Source: Lelliottia amnigena
GTDB lineage: Bacteria; Pseudomonadota; Gammaproteobacteria; Enterobacterales; Enterobacteriaceae
Direction of reading: 5' to 3'
Assembly: GCA_900635465.1 (NCBI GenBank)
Contig: LR134135.1
Coordinates: 1,054,001 to 1,118,000, forward strand
Length of the DNA stretch: 64,000 bases
The position numbers were made by a program, and so were the translations under genes. Shown in pieces: positions 28,220 to 38,895 of this stretch (position 1 is the stretch's first letter; each line of letters begins with the position of its first letter). Under the pieces are notes generated by a model. That model was not told the DNA's origin. It saw nothing but the letters and a program-made list of their open reading frames with translations, and did not search any database.

Positions 28220-29299
28220 ATGAAAACGACTTTTCTGCGCATCGCCACGGCCTGCGCTTTCCTTGCCTGCACCCTGCAAACAGCTGTTGCCGCAGCCATT
28301 CCGGTGCGCGTCGCCATCGTTAACCAAACGGATCACGCCGCTGAACGCCAGATCCCTGGCCGCGTCGAGGCGATCCATACCGTTGAACTTCGCGCCCGTA
28401 CGGAAGGGGTGATCACCCAGGTGCATTTCCGCGACGGGCAATACGTCAGGCAAGGCGACGCCCTTTTTGAACTTGATGACGCTGAACCGCGCGCGGCGGT
28501 GCGACTGGCGCAGGCTGAAGTGCAAAGCGCTGAAGCCACGCTACGTCAGGCGCAGCAGCAGCTCACGCGCTTTCAAAGCCTCGGTACCAGCAACGCCATC
28601 AGCCGACACGACGTCGATAACGCCCTGATGCAGCGTGACGTGGCCCGCGCAGCGCTCGAACAGGCCAAAGCGCGTCTTGAAGCCCGCAACGTCACGCTCG
28701 GTTTTACCCGTATCACCGCGCCCATCAGTGGACGGATGGGGCACAGCCAGTTCCACACCGGCAGCCTGGTGAATCCCGCAAGCGGTGTGCTGGTCGAGGT
28801 TGTCCAGCTCGATCCGGTGCGGGTTGCCTTCGCCGTCGAAGAGGGGGTATTTGCGGCGAAAGCCGGGGCACACGCGGATCTCAGCGCCATGAAAAACGCG
28901 TGGCTGGCGCAAATACAAAACGGCGACCAGCGTATAAACGGCACGCTCACCTCGGTGGATAACCGCATCGATCCGCGTACGGCGAGCGTGATGCTTCGCG
29001 CCGAATTCGCCAATCCGCAGCATCGTCTGCTGCCCGGCGGTAACGTGAATGTGTTTCTACGACCGCAGAGTGAGCTGAAGACGCTGGTAATTCCGGCGGC
29101 CGCGGTTCAGCAAAACGACGCCGGTTTTTACGCCTGGGTCGTTAACGATCGCGACATCGCAGAAAAACGTGCGCTGACCCTCGGGGGGCAAATCGGCCAG
29201 CAGTTTATTGTGCAAAGCGGCGTTAAGCCGAATGAGCGCGTGGTGACGGACGGTGCGCAGCGCTTGCAGGCCGGTGTTGTCGTTCAGGTTGCGAACTAA
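28220..29299 (+). CDS. RND efflux periplasmic adaptor subunit (AcrA-like)
   Basis: A 359-residue membrane fusion protein: signal sequence (cleavage near AVAA), then the barrel-sandwich/lipoyl half VHFRDGQYVRQGDALFELDD, an alpha hairpin (AQAEVQSAEATLRQAQQQLTR; AALEQAKARLEARN), and a second lipoyl half with GFTRITAPISGRMG, beta-barrel and membrane-proximal domains. It links an RND pump to an outer-membrane channel. No lipobox with the usual spacing is seen. The start at 28220 has GAGG upstream; the earlier frame start at 28148 lies in the repeat array and is rejected. Nine bases separate it from the pump gene. Confidence 0.93.
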   Translation: MKTTFLRIATACAFLACTLQTAVAAAIPVRVAIVNQTDHAAERQIPGRVEAIHTVELRARTEGVITQVHFRDGQYVRQGDALFELDDAEPRAAVRLAQAEVQSAEATLRQAQQQLTRFQSLGTSNAISRHDVDNALMQRDVARAALEQAKARLEARNVTLGFTRITAPISGRMGHSQFHTGSLVNPASGVLVEVVQLDPVRVAFAVEEGVFAAKAGAHADLSAMKNAWLAQIQNGDQRINGTLTSVDNRIDPRTASVMLRAEFANPQHRLLPGGNVNVFLRPQSELKTLVIPAAAVQQNDAGFYAWVVNDRDIAEKRALTLGGQIGQQFIVQSGVKPNERVVTDGAQRLQAGVVVQVAN

Positions 29300-29308
29300 G
29301 GAGCTACT

Positions 29309-32300
29309 ATGCTGACGTTTTTCATTAAACGCCCGCGTTTCGCCATGGTGATTGCGCTGGTGATCACCCTGCTCGGTGCCATCGCGCTGAAGCTGATCCC
29401 CGTGGAGCAATATCCGCAAATCACGCCGCCGGTAGTGAATGTGTCAGCCAGCTGGCCGGGCGCCAGTGCGGCTGACGTGGCGGAGGCCATCGCCACGCCG
29501 CTGGAGACGCAGATCAACGGCGTGGATCACATGCTGTACATGGAATCGACCAGTTCGGATGAAGGCTCGTACAGCCTGAATATCACCTTTGCGGCGGGAA
29601 CCGACGCGGATTTGGCGGCGATCGACGTGCAAAACCGCGTGGCGCAGGCCGTGGCGCAACTGCCCGCCGATGCACAGCAAAATGGCGTTCAGGTGCGCAA
29701 GCGCGCCACCAATTTGATGATGGGGGTAAGCCTTTACTCACCTGAACAAACCCATTCGCTGATGTTTGTCAGTAACTATGCCAGCACCCAGATCCGTGAA
29801 GCGCTGGCACGTCTGCCGGGCGTGGGTCAGGTGCAGGTTTTTGGTGCACGTGATTTCAGCATGCGCATCTGGCTGCGTCCGGATCGCATGAACGCGCTGA
29901 ACGTGACGACGGATGATATTTCACAGGCGCTGCGCGAGCAAAACGTGCAGGGGGCTGCGGGGCAGGTCGGTACGCCGCCGGTGTTTAACGGCCAACAGCA
30001 AACGCTGACCATCAACGGACTGGGGCGGCTGAATGAAGCCGACGCCTTTGGCGATATCATTATTCGCGCGGGAGAAATGGGGCAACTGGTACGCCTGAAG
30101 GAGGTCGCGAACATCGAGCTGGGATCGCGCAGCTACAGTTCCGGCGCGCAGCTTAACGGCCATGACTCCGCCTATTTAGGCATCTATCCCACGCCATCAG
30201 CCAACGCCTTGCGGGTGGCGGAAGCGGTGCGCGGCGAGCTTGAACGCTTGTCCGCACGTTTCCCGGCGGATCTAGCCTATGAAGTGAAATTCGACACCAC
30301 CGAGTTTGTGGCGGCCACGATCAAAGAGATTGGCGTCTCGCTGGCGCTGACGCTGCTTGCCGTGGTGGTGATTGTCTCTCTGTTTTTACAAAGCTGGCGC
30401 GCGACGCTGATTGTCGCCATTGCGATCCCCGTGTCGCTCATCGGTACGTTTGCGATGCTGTATGCGCTGGGTTATTCCGCCAACACGCTAAGCCTGTTTG
30501 CCATTATTCTGGCGCTGACGATGGTGGTGGACGACGCGATTGTGGTGGTTGAAAACGTCGAAACCCTGATGGCAGAAGGGCAAAGCCGTACGTCGGCGAC
30601 CGCGCTTGCGTTGCGCCAGATTGCCGGACCGGTGATTGCCACCACGCTCGTGCTGTTGGCAGTGTTTATTCCGGTGGCGCTGCTGCCGGGGATTGTCGGC
30701 GAGCTGTATCGCCAGTTTGCGGTGACGCTTTCTACCGCCGTGACGTTTTCAAGCCTGGTGGCGCTGACGCTAACACCCGCGCTGTGCGCCATGTTGCTGC
30801 GCCCACGACCTGCGCGTCCGGCGGCGATTTTCCGCGGTTTTAATCGCGGTCTTGATGCCACGCGCGATGCTTACGCACGTCTGGTCAACGTCTTAAATCA
30901 TCGCCCTGTGCTGGCGCTTATTGCCACCGCAGGCGCGGCGGCAGTGGTCGTTTTCAGCTTTACCGCCATGCCAAAAGCCTTCTTGCCGCAAGAAGATCAG
31001 GGCTATTTCTTTGCCAGCGTGCAGTTGCCGGAGGCCGCGTCACTGGAGCGCACCGAAGCGGTGATGACCACGGCACGCCAGCTGATTGCGGCCAATCCGG
31101 CCGTGGCCGACGTGATTCAGGTGTCTGGTTTTAATCTCCTCAACGGCACCAGCGCCTCAAACGGCGGGTTTGTCTCGGTAATGCTGAAAGACTGGAGCGA
31201 ACGCCCGCCGCTGGATGAGGTGATGGGCACGCTGCAACGTCAACTGCTGGCGCTACCGGAAGCAACGATCATGACCTTTGCGCCGCCAACGCTGCCGGGG
31301 CTGGGCAACGCGTCTGGCTTTGATTTGCGTATCCAGGCCCAGGCGGGTCAAAGCCCGGCGGATCTTGAGCGCGTCACCCGTGAGATTCTGGCGAAAGCCA
31401 ACCAGCATCTGCAGCTCAGCCGGGTCTTCACAACCTGGAGCAGCAATGTGCCCCAGTTGACGCTGAGCGTGGATCGCGAGCGTGCCGCGCGTCTGGACGT
31501 CCCGGTTTCACGTATTTTCAGCAGTCTGCAAACGGCATTTGGCGGCACGCGCGCCGGGGATTTCAGCATCAACAACCGTGTTTATCACGTGGTGATACAA
31601 AACGAGATGCAGTGGCGTGAGCGCGCGGAGCAAATCAGCGAGCTGTACGTGCGCAGTAATAACGGCGAGCGGGTGCGTTTGGAGTAATCTGGTGACGATC
31701 GCGCCGACCGTTGGCGCACCGTTTTTGCAGCAATACAACCAGTTCCCGTCCGTTTCGGTCAGCGGTTCTGCCGCGCCGGGCGTGAGCAGCAGCACCGCAA
31801 TGGCGGCGATGGGCCAACTGCTGGTCGATAATTTGCCAGCAGGCTATGACTACGCGTGGAGCGGAATGTCGTATCAGGAGCAGCAGACGGGTAATCAGGC
31901 GATCTGGATCGTGCTGGCGGCGGTGGTGATGGCGTGGCTGTTCCTCGTCGCCCAGTATGAAAGCTGGACGCTGCCCGCGAGCGTGATGCTTTCGGTGCTG
32001 TTCGCCATCGGCGGTGCGCTGACGTGGCTATGGATTGCGGGGTATGCCAACGACGTTTACGTGCAGATAGGGCTGGTACTGCTGATTGCGCTGGCGGCTA
32101 AAAATGCCATTCTGATCGTCGAGTTCGCCCGCTCGCGGCGCAATGAAGGGATGGCGATTGTCGATGCCGCCCGCGAAGGGGCATCGCGCCGTTTTCGCGC
32201 GGTGATGATGACCGCAGTGTCATTTATTATCGGCGTTCTGCCGATGATGCTCGCAACGGGGGCGGGTGCGCAGAGTCGCCGAATCATCGGTACCACGGTG

Positions 32301-32405
32301 TTCAGCGGCATGCTGGTGGCCACCGTGGTGGGGATCGTCTTTATCCCGGCGCTGTTTGTGCTGTTCCAGCGTCTGCGCGAGTGGGGGCCACCGGCTTACG
32401 GATGA
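29309..32405 (+). CDS. RND multidrug efflux transporter, HAE1/AcrB family (frame broken once)
   Basis: Inner-membrane proton/drug antiporter. Twelve helices flank two large periplasmic loops (pore and docking domains). The proton-relay aspartates are in [16 protein letters not shown], and [14 protein letters not shown] marks the start of the second periplasmic loop. The frame breaks at 31681-31682, where one G too many turns ...[15 protein letters not shown]... into a stop; corrected, the protein has 1031 residues, the usual length. It forms an operon with the adaptor just upstream. No outer-membrane factor gene is adjacent, so TolC is the probable partner. Its 3' end overlaps ybdK by 10 bp, tail to tail. 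The lack of a nearby regulator and the proximity to ramA make RamA control possible but unproven. Confidence 0.9.
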
Positions 32406-33521
32406 GTAGCCCACAGCTCACAGTGCTTTTGCACCAGCGAGATAAGCGAGCCGCCATCGGCGATAAAGTCCCGCATCCGCTGTGCTTCACTTTTGCCCTG
32501 CTTTAACATCAGGGCAATCTCTGCAATCGCGCTTGCGCCACCCAGCTTTTGGGCGGAGGGCGCAACGCGATCCAGCAGCCACGTCATATCGTCGGCAATG
32601 GTTTTCTGTTCGCCGGTCTTCACGTCAGTGAGCAGCCCGTCTAAACCGTAACGACACGCCTGGAAACGGTTAAATTTATACAGCAAATAATCCTGTTCCT
32701 GATGCTTATAGGGACGCTCGGTCAGCAGCCAGTGCGCGGTCGCCTGAATCAGCCCGGCAATATTAATGGCGTGCGCCAGCGTCAGCGGCGTGTCCAATCA
32801 CCCGCACTTCGACGGTACCAAAATCCGGGCCTGGGGCGAATATCCCAGTGTATGTCTTTGGATGGTGTCGATCATGCTGGTGTAGCTGAGACGGCGGAAC
32901 AACCCTTCAAACTCCTGCCAGTTGCTCACCCACGGCATTTTGCCGTTATCGGGAAACCCGAGAAGATGTTGAGTCGCGACGACGCAAACTTGGTATCGCT
33001 GCCCTGCATATACGGTGACGAGGCGGAAAGGGCCAATAAAATGGGGACGAAGCGCGACAGGCCGTGCAGCAAATAGATGGCATCATCGCCGTTGCGACAG
33101 CCGATGTGCACGTGCTGGCCAAACACCGTCGCCTGCAAAAATCAGATACCCAAACAGCTCCAGATTGTGATTGTAACGCTCATCGTCACACACTTCCTGA
33201 CGCTGCCACTTCTGGAACGGGTGCGTCCCGCCGCCGGCAATCTGAATATGTTGTTCGCCCGCTGCGCGCAGGATCGCCTGCTGCATGGCGGAAAACTGCG
33301 CCGCTGCCTGGTCGATGTTGTGGACAAACCCCGGTGGCAATTTCGAGCATGCTTTCGGTGATATCGTGTTTGACCTCACCGGCTTTGATATCGTTTTTGA
33401 CGGCAGCAATCAGCGCCGAAGAGTCCTGACTGAGATCGTAGCCCGGCGGATTGACCACCTGCAGTTCGAGCTCAATGCCCAGCGTGAACGGATCGGATGA
33501 GTGAAAGTCGGGTAGTGGCAT
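32396..33521 (-). pseudogene. ybdK: YbdK, carboxylate-amine ligase (six frame breaks as sequenced)
   Basis: All parts of E. coli YbdK, a weak gamma-glutamate-cysteine ligase (GCS2 family), can be read in order across three frames. They are [106 protein letters not shown]; and [16 protein letters not shown]. Breaks lie at 33329-33332 (+1), 33137-33141 (+1), 32951-32953 (-1), 32870-32871 (+1), 32825-32826 (+1) and 32796-32797 (+1). Correcting all six gives 373 residues against 372 in E. coli. Since the whole protein sequence is otherwise conserved, genuine decay is unlikely and sequencing error is favoured. Synteny with ybdJ and entD supports the name. Confidence 0.9.
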
Positions 33522-33566
33522 AGCGCGCTCCGTTGAGTGGGATGCTTTGAGTATAGGCACTGCTCT

Positions 33567-34497
33567 TCATTTCTCATTCGGGCGCGCGATATTCACGCGG
33601 CTGTGCAAAAAGTCGATAAAGGTTCTGACCTTTTCAGGGACATGGCGAGTGTTGGGATAAAGCGCATAAATGCCCTGGCGGGGAAAAAGGTGATCCGGCA
33701 GCACCCGGCGCAACGTTCCCTTCGCCAGATCGTCTTGCACGAGCCACGAAGGAAGCAGAGCCACACCGGCATGATTAAGTGCAAACGCCAGCAGCGTAGC
33801 GGCGCTGTCGGCCATGGAGGGCGACAGGCTGGTGTGCCGCAAACATCACATGGTCGCCGTCAGGGGTTAAGACCTGCCAGTTTAACGGCGTGGAGAGGCG
33901 GCTGTGCGCAATCCATTTTGCCCTGGCAAGGTGTTCTAAATCGTTGATGCCATTTTCGCCGAGTGAGTCCAGGTAAGCGGGCGACGCGACAGGGTAAATA
34001 TCAAATTGATCGATAAGCCTGGCGTGATGCGTTGAGTCAGCCAGGTGGCCGAGTCGGATCGCCACATCAAAGCGCCCTGAAATCAGATTGTCACTTTTTG
34101 ATGAGGAAACGTGCTGGATGCGCAGGTGTGGATACTGCGCCGAAAACGCCGCCAGCGCGGGCACGACGACGCGCGCGCCGTATTCTGGCGTCGTGGTAAT
34201 CCGCAGCAATCCGCTTAGTCCACCGTGATGGCTTCGGACTTCATCGAGCACACGTTCTGCATCCTGAAGCAGCTGCTGGCAGCGATGATAAAACCGTTCA
34301 CCCGCATCTGTCATCGCCATATGGCGCGTGCTACGCGTGAGTAATGAGACGCCAAGCTCCTGCTCCAGCTGTTTAATGTTGAAGCTCACCACGGCTTTGG
34401 TCAGCCCAAGGGTGTGGGCCGCACCGGTGAAACTTCCGGCTTCTACCACCGCCACATACATCTCAAGGCGCTGCATGTTGATCATGATGTTGTCCAT
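33567..34497 (-). CDS. LysR-family regulator (frame broken once), divergent from an MFS exporter
   Basis: N-terminal winged helix-turn-helix (MQRLEMYVAVVEAGSFTGAA, then LGLTKAVVSFNIKQLEQELGVSLLTRSTRHM) and a substrate-binding effector domain (LSGLLRITTTPEYGARVVVPAL). This is the CrgA-like group. The A run 33841-33843 has one base too many; correction continues with RHTSLSPSMADSAATLLAFALNHAG split over about 25 residues and gives 309 residues, normal for the family. The start may be 34497 or the Met at 34476. The divergent DHA2-type exporter 112 bp away is its likely target. Confidence 0.87.
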
Positions 34498-34609
34498 TCT
34501 GCTCAGGAGATTGTCAAAATTAATTTGACAGTGTAATCCGTAAACGTGGATTTTTCCTGCTCAGTCATGCGCCTATACTGCGCGCCAGGCTGTTTTAAAT
34601 GAGAAAAAA

Positions 34610-35989
34610 ATGACGTATCGCGCCCGTGTTGCCAGCGTTTACCTGCTGGGATTCTTTGTCGATCTGGTGAATATGTTTATCGCCAGCGTGGCTTATCCTG
34701 AAATAGGTCGGCAATTTGATGCACCCGTCAGCCAGCTGGCGTGGATCAGTAACAGCTATATTTTAGGCCTCACGCTGGTGATTCCGCTGAGCACATGGCT
34801 GGCAAAACGGATTGGCGCCAGGCGTTTATTGATGTTCTCCCTGCTGGTGTTCATTGTCGCGACCTGTGGTGTCAGTGCGGCATTCTCGGTCCCCCAGCTT
34901 ATTGCGTGGCGAGGATTACAGGGGATGGGCGGCGGATTGTTGATCCCCATCGGCCAGACGATGACTTACGCCTTGTACCGTAGCCATGAGCGAGCAAAGC
35001 TGTCATCGGCGGTGATGTTAGTGGCGCTGCTGGCTCCCGCGCTGTCGCCCGCCATCGGCGGTCTCTTCGTTGACAGCCTGAGCTGGCGATGGGTATTTCT
35101 GGCGAGCTTGCCCTTCGCCGTTGCGGCATTGATTCTGGCCAGATTCTTGCTCCACCCCGATGCCCCTGCTGAAAAAGGTGCACGGCTGGATCTGTCCGGT
35201 CTGGCGAGCGCAAGCGTTGCGCTCACCCTGATTCTCATCGGGCTGACCGTGTTGGGAGAATCGCATCATGTTTCGCAGGGCGCTCTGGCTCTGCTGGTGG
35301 GGGTTGTCGTCATGGGCGAATATGTCCGCGGCGCGATGAAAAAATCCAGTCCATTGCTTAACCTGCGGCTGGTCAAAGAACCGCTATTCAGGACTTCAAT
35401 GCTGATTTATCAGTTCGTTCCGGGCATTTTTACCGGGGTGAGTTTGATTGCCATGTTTTACCTGCAAAACCAGTTGGGCATGTCAGCTGCACGGGTAGGC
35501 GCGTTGATGCTCCCATGGGCGTTGGCGTCTTTTGTGGCGATAACGTTGACGGGAAAGGTTTTCAATATTCTGGGGCCACGGCCGCTGTTTATCACCGGCT
35601 GCCTGATACACAGTCTGGGCATTGGGCTACTGGCGCTCACCGGTCACACTTCGCATATCGGGATGGCAGTGCTCGCGTTCGTCTTAATGGGATTCGGTAG
35701 CAGCTTGTGCAGCAGTACGGCGCAAAGTGCCGCGTTTATTCGGATTGCTAACGAGGATTTGGCCGATGCCAGCGCATTATGGAACATCAACCGCCAGCTG
35801 AGTTTCTGCCTGGGCGTGACGCTAATCAGCCTGCTGTTTAATGTGATAGCTCACACTGGCTTGCCGGTAGACCAGGCCTGGCATTTGAGCTTTGTGTTAG
35901 CGGCTTGTAGCGCGGTGATTCCGCTGCTTTGTTGTTTCCGCATCGCTAACCAGAGCATTATTTTAACCCTTAATCAGGAACAAAAATGA
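34610..35989 (+). CDS. MFS transporter, DHA2-type drug exporter
   Basis: A 459-residue inner-membrane carrier with about fourteen hydrophobic segments. Motif A (STWLAKRIGARRLLMFSL) and the TM4 to TM5 motif AWRGLQGMGGGLLIPIGQ are typical of proton-coupled exporters of the QacA/EmrB group. Its stop overlaps the start of the next gene by 4 bp (ATGA), and its promoter faces that of a LysR gene. The substrate cannot be deduced. Confidence 0.87.
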   Translation: MTYRARVASVYLLGFFVDLVNMFIASVAYPEIGRQFDAPVSQLAWISNSYILGLTLVIPLSTWLAKRIGARRLLMFSLLVFIVATCGVSAAFSVPQLIAWRGLQGMGGGLLIPIGQTMTYALYRSHERAKLSSAVMLVALLAPALSPAIGGLFVDSLSWRWVFLASLPFAVAALILARFLLHPDAPAEKGARLDLSGLASASVALTLILIGLTVLGESHHVSQGALALLVGVVVMGEYVRGAMKKSSPLLNLRLVKEPLFRTSMLIYQFVPGIFTGVSLIAMFYLQNQLGMSAARVGALMLPWALASFVAITLTGKVFNILGPRPLFITGCLIHSLGIGLLALTGHTSHIGMAVLAFVLMGFGSSLCSSTAQSAAFIRIANEDLADASALWNINRQLSFCLGVTLISLLFNVIAHTGLPVDQAWHLSFVLAACSAVIPLLCCFRIANQSIILTLNQEQK

Positions 35990-36378
35990 ATCGTTATTTT
36001 AAAGAAGTACTGGATTCGCATGAACTGATCCGCGACTGGCTGGGCGATGCCGAAACGCCTGTTGAGACGTGCGATGATTTATTGTCGCGTTTTAGCCCGG
36101 CTTTCTCGATGGTCTCTCCGATTGGCGTGTTGTTCGATTATCACGCGTTAAACCGTTTCTTCCGCTCGCAACGGGGCGCACGGGCAGGGTTAACGATTGA
36201 GATTGTCGATCTGCACATTATCGCTGAAAGTGAAAAAGGGGCGACGGTCACCTATACGGAACGACAGACCCTACCCGGCCAAAACGTAACGCAGCGTTTT
36301 GCGACGGCGGTGTTTGACATCGATCCGGATGGGCGTGTGATGTGGCGACACCTGCACGAAACGTTTTATTCAGTATGA
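35986..36378 (+). CDS. Small NTF2/SnoaL-like fold protein
   Basis: A 130-residue protein translationally coupled to the exporter (4-bp overlap). The N-terminal helices with RDWLGDAETPVETCDDLLSRF, followed by strands (TIEIVDLHIIAESEKGATVTYTERQ; QRFATAVFDIDPDGRVMWRHLHETF), fit the cone-shaped NTF2-like fold of DUF4440/SnoaL proteins. These bind or modify small hydrophobic molecules. The pairing with an exporter suggests handling of the same compound; that is inference. Confidence 0.65.
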   Translation: MNRYFKEVLDSHELIRDWLGDAETPVETCDDLLSRFSPAFSMVSPIGVLFDYHALNRFFRSQRGARAGLTIEIVDLHIIAESEKGATVTYTERQTLPGQNVTQRFATAVFDIDPDGRVMWRHLHETFYSV

Positions 36379-36543
36379 AATCCGCTGCAATACCCGATGC
36401 ACTACGTTTAGTGAGATACGCCCGCTTTCGCTAGAAAATGCTATCTGGAGCATGGTTATTTTTTATGTTGTCGACCATGCTCAATATAATTATAAATCAG
36501 ACACTTTCGACGTGCTCGTCTCCCTCATTCCCAGGACATATCA

Positions 36544-38082
36544 ATGCGCAAGGCTCTTATCCCCCTCGCTGTGGCCGTGGCAATGTTTCTGTTGGGTGTT
36601 TTTATTATTAATATTCAGATTTGGTATTCAACACGCGTAGACAGCCTGGCGGGCGCTCACTATGTGGTCAAAAACATGAATATTATTCTTGAGGAAGCCC
36701 GCCATGCGACCCGCACGGCGATGCGGGTGGTTGATAACGAGTGTGATGTGGAAGGGCAGTACCGGCTTGGCACCGAGGCGGCCTTGCAACCGCATCTTAG
36801 AACCATCGTGATTCTCAAAAAGGATGCCGTCTGGTGCTCCTCTCTGCCTGGCAACCGTATCTTGCTGGTGAACAGCGCAGCGTTGCCGAAATCATCACTC
36901 CTTCTTGTGCCCGCGCGAAGCACGGTCAATGGCCGCCCGGTGCTGATTTACCAAACGGAATATGCCGGAAGCCGCATCATGATCAGCATGAGCGACAGTC
37001 ATATTCGGGACGCTATGGATATCCCGTTAAACGGCATTTTGTATTCGCTCAAGGTAGGCAAGGATATTTTAGGCATGACGGGTGATGTCGAGGCCGTTAA
37101 CGATGCCGAGCGTGCGGATTTAAGCGTGCAGGCGACCGATTTTCCTTACAGCATTGATTTCGATGCGCCTCCATTATTCAGCCTCCAAAAATTGATCGAC
37201 GAGGCCGGAGGGGTATTACTGTTTTTAATGCTGATCTCCGGTCTCTCCGCTTACTTGCTGCACAAGTACCTGAATAAAAATACGCTGCCGGAAGAGTCTC
37301 TTCGCCGGGCCATCTTCAGAAACGAGATCGTTCCCTTTTATCAGCCGATCGTGAATGGCAAAGAGGGCACTTTGCGCGGTGTCGAAGTCCTGGCTCGCTG
37401 GAAACATCCGCAGGGCGGGTATATTTCGCCAGCCTCCTTTATTCCGGTGGCAGAAAAAACGGGATTGATCGTGCCGCTCACGCAGAGCTTAATGGCTCAG
37501 GTGGCAGCAAATATGAATGCCATTGCCAGTAAATTACCGGAGGGGTTTCACATCGGGATCAATTTCAGCGCGTCGCATATTGCTGCGCCTTCTTTCGTGG
37601 AGGAGTGCCTGAAATATAAAGACAGTTTTATCCGACCTGATTTGAATCTGGTGATTGAGGTGACGGAACGTGAGCCGCTGGATGTTAATGCGCATCTTGT
37701 CCAGACCCTGAATACCCTCCATGAAAATGGCTTTGCGATTGCGCTGGATGATTTTGGTACCGGGTATTCAGGGATCGCCTACCTTTATGATCTGAATATC
37801 GATTACATCAAAATTGACCGCAGTTTTGTGGGCCGCGTGAACGCCCATGAGGACTCGACGCGAATTCTGGATTCCGTGCTCGATCTCGCGCGTAAACTCA
37901 AAATCAGTATTGTTGCCGAGGGTGTCGAAACGCAGGAGCAACTGGAATATCTCAACCGCAATAACATCGCTTTTATGCAGGGATTCTACTTCTTTAAGCC
38001 CGTGCCCTTTACGGAGCTGGTTAAAATCCTGTTGTCCAAACCCCGAGTGAAAGTGGAGGTTGAATCATCAGCCTCTTTATAA
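36544..38082 (+). CDS. CSS-motif EAL cyclic di-GMP phosphodiesterase
   Basis: A 512-residue membrane protein. A first membrane helix (about 6-27) is followed by a periplasmic CSS domain (about 28-225) with the motif WCSS and an earlier Cys in DNECDV. A second helix (about 225-243) leads to a cytosolic EAL domain (about 260-500). Active-site motifs are present: EVLARW (EVL in place of EAL), INFSASH, IEVTERE, DDFGTGYS, KIDRSFV and AEGVET. In E. coli homologues the CSS cysteines are read by the DsbA/DsbB system and set phosphodiesterase activity, so this enzyme probably couples periplasmic redox state to c-di-GMP and the switch between motility and biofilm. It resembles the truncated EAL protein at the left edge. 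Confidence 0.92.
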   Translation: MRKALIPLAVAVAMFLLGVFIINIQIWYSTRVDSLAGAHYVVKNMNIILEEARHATRTAMRVVDNECDVEGQYRLGTEAALQPHLRTIVILKKDAVWCSSLPGNRILLVNSAALPKSSLLLVPARSTVNGRPVLIYQTEYAGSRIMISMSDSHIRDAMDIPLNGILYSLKVGKDILGMTGDVEAVNDAERADLSVQATDFPYSIDFDAPPLFSLQKLIDEAGGVLLFLMLISGLSAYLLHKYLNKNTLPEESLRRAIFRNEIVPFYQPIVNGKEGTLRGVEVLARWKHPQGGYISPASFIPVAEKTGLIVPLTQSLMAQVAANMNAIASKLPEGFHIGINFSASHIAAPSFVEECLKYKDSFIRPDLNLVIEVTEREPLDVNAHLVQTLNTLHENGFAIALDDFGTGYSGIAYLYDLNIDYIKIDRSFVGRVNAHEDSTRILDSVLDLARKLKISIVAEGVETQEQLEYLNRNNIAFMQGFYFFKPVPFTELVKILLSKPRVKVEVESSASL

Positions 38083-38142
38083 CCATCGCGTTGCACCCGC
38101 GTGACCGAACCGCTTGCGCATGCCAACAAAAGGGCAGCTCGA

Positions 38143-38895
38143 ATGCTGAAAAAACAGAAATTCCACGTTGGTGTGTCTGTCGCGATGGCTCTCGTGGCGT
38201 TCACTCCGGGAAGTGTCGGGGCGGTATCGCTGGGCCTGGAAGGGGGGAGCTACGGCACGCCGTACAACGATCGTCATGCCGAAAACTGGGTGCTGCCGTA
38301 TGTCGGCCTGGAGTATAAATCGTTTTACATTGACGGCACGGAGATGGGTTTCACGCTGGTGGACGATCGTGTCAACACGCTGAAGCTCAAGGTCTGGTAT
38401 CTCGACGTGCAATACGATGCGTCTCAAGGGCGCACAGCCGCGCTGCGCAGTTTAAACAACCGCCACAGCACCATGCTGGCGGGCGCAAGTTATCTTATGA
38501 CGACGCCCGTTGGCGGTTTTGAGACCGCGCTGGGGGTCGACGCGCTGAATCAGAGCAAAGGCGTCACCGCGAATTTTTCGTGGATAGTCATGAAGCAGTG
38601 GGGCAGCTTTACGCTGGTCCCCATGGCGGGTGTGGACTGGAACAACGGGCAGCAAAACCGCTATTACTACGGCGTCTCGGATGACGAAGCATCGGCATCA
38701 GGATTATCCGCCTGGCGGCCCCATAGCAGCGCCATTCCGTTTGTTTCGCTGGCGGCTAATTATAACTGGCAGAAAAACTGGAATACCTGGGCCGAAGTGA
38801 CGGGCCGGTTCTACTCGTCCACGCTTACCGACAGCCCGATGGTCAACAAGAACGCGATTGCCGAGCTGACCGTCGGCTTTAGCTACGACTTCTGA
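38143..38895 (+). CDS. MipA/OmpV-family outer membrane protein
   Basis: A 250-residue protein with a Sec signal (MLKKQKFHVGVSVAMALVAF... cleaved near SVGA) and amphipathic strands ending in LTVGFSYDF, with the terminal Phe of outer-membrane barrels. Motifs EGGSYGTPYNDR, YVGLEYKSFYIDG and NWNTWAEVTGRFY fit the MipA/OmpV family. These are scaffolding proteins for murein synthesis (MipA) or osmoregulated porins (OmpV). The start at 38143 has AGGGCAG upstream; a GTG at 38101 is less likely. Its 3' end overlaps the converging MFS gene by 17 bp. Confidence 0.82.
   Translation: MLKKQKFHVGVSVAMALVAFTPGSVGAVSLGLEGGSYGTPYNDRHAENWVLPYVGLEYKSFYIDGTEMGFTLVDDRVNTLKLKVWYLDVQYDASQGRTAALRSLNNRHSTMLAGASYLMTTPVGGFETALGVDALNQSKGVTANFSWIVMKQWGSFTLVPMAGVDWNNGQQNRYYYGVSDDEASASGLSAWRPHSSAIPFVSLAANYNWQKNWNTWAEVTGRFYSSTLTDSPMVNKNAIAELTVGFSYDF

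Noticed and set aside
33522..33566. hokE-type toxin gene expected between ybdK and entD in E. coli
   Set aside because: No hok-like reading frame or antisense RNA structure could be seen in the intergenic regions.
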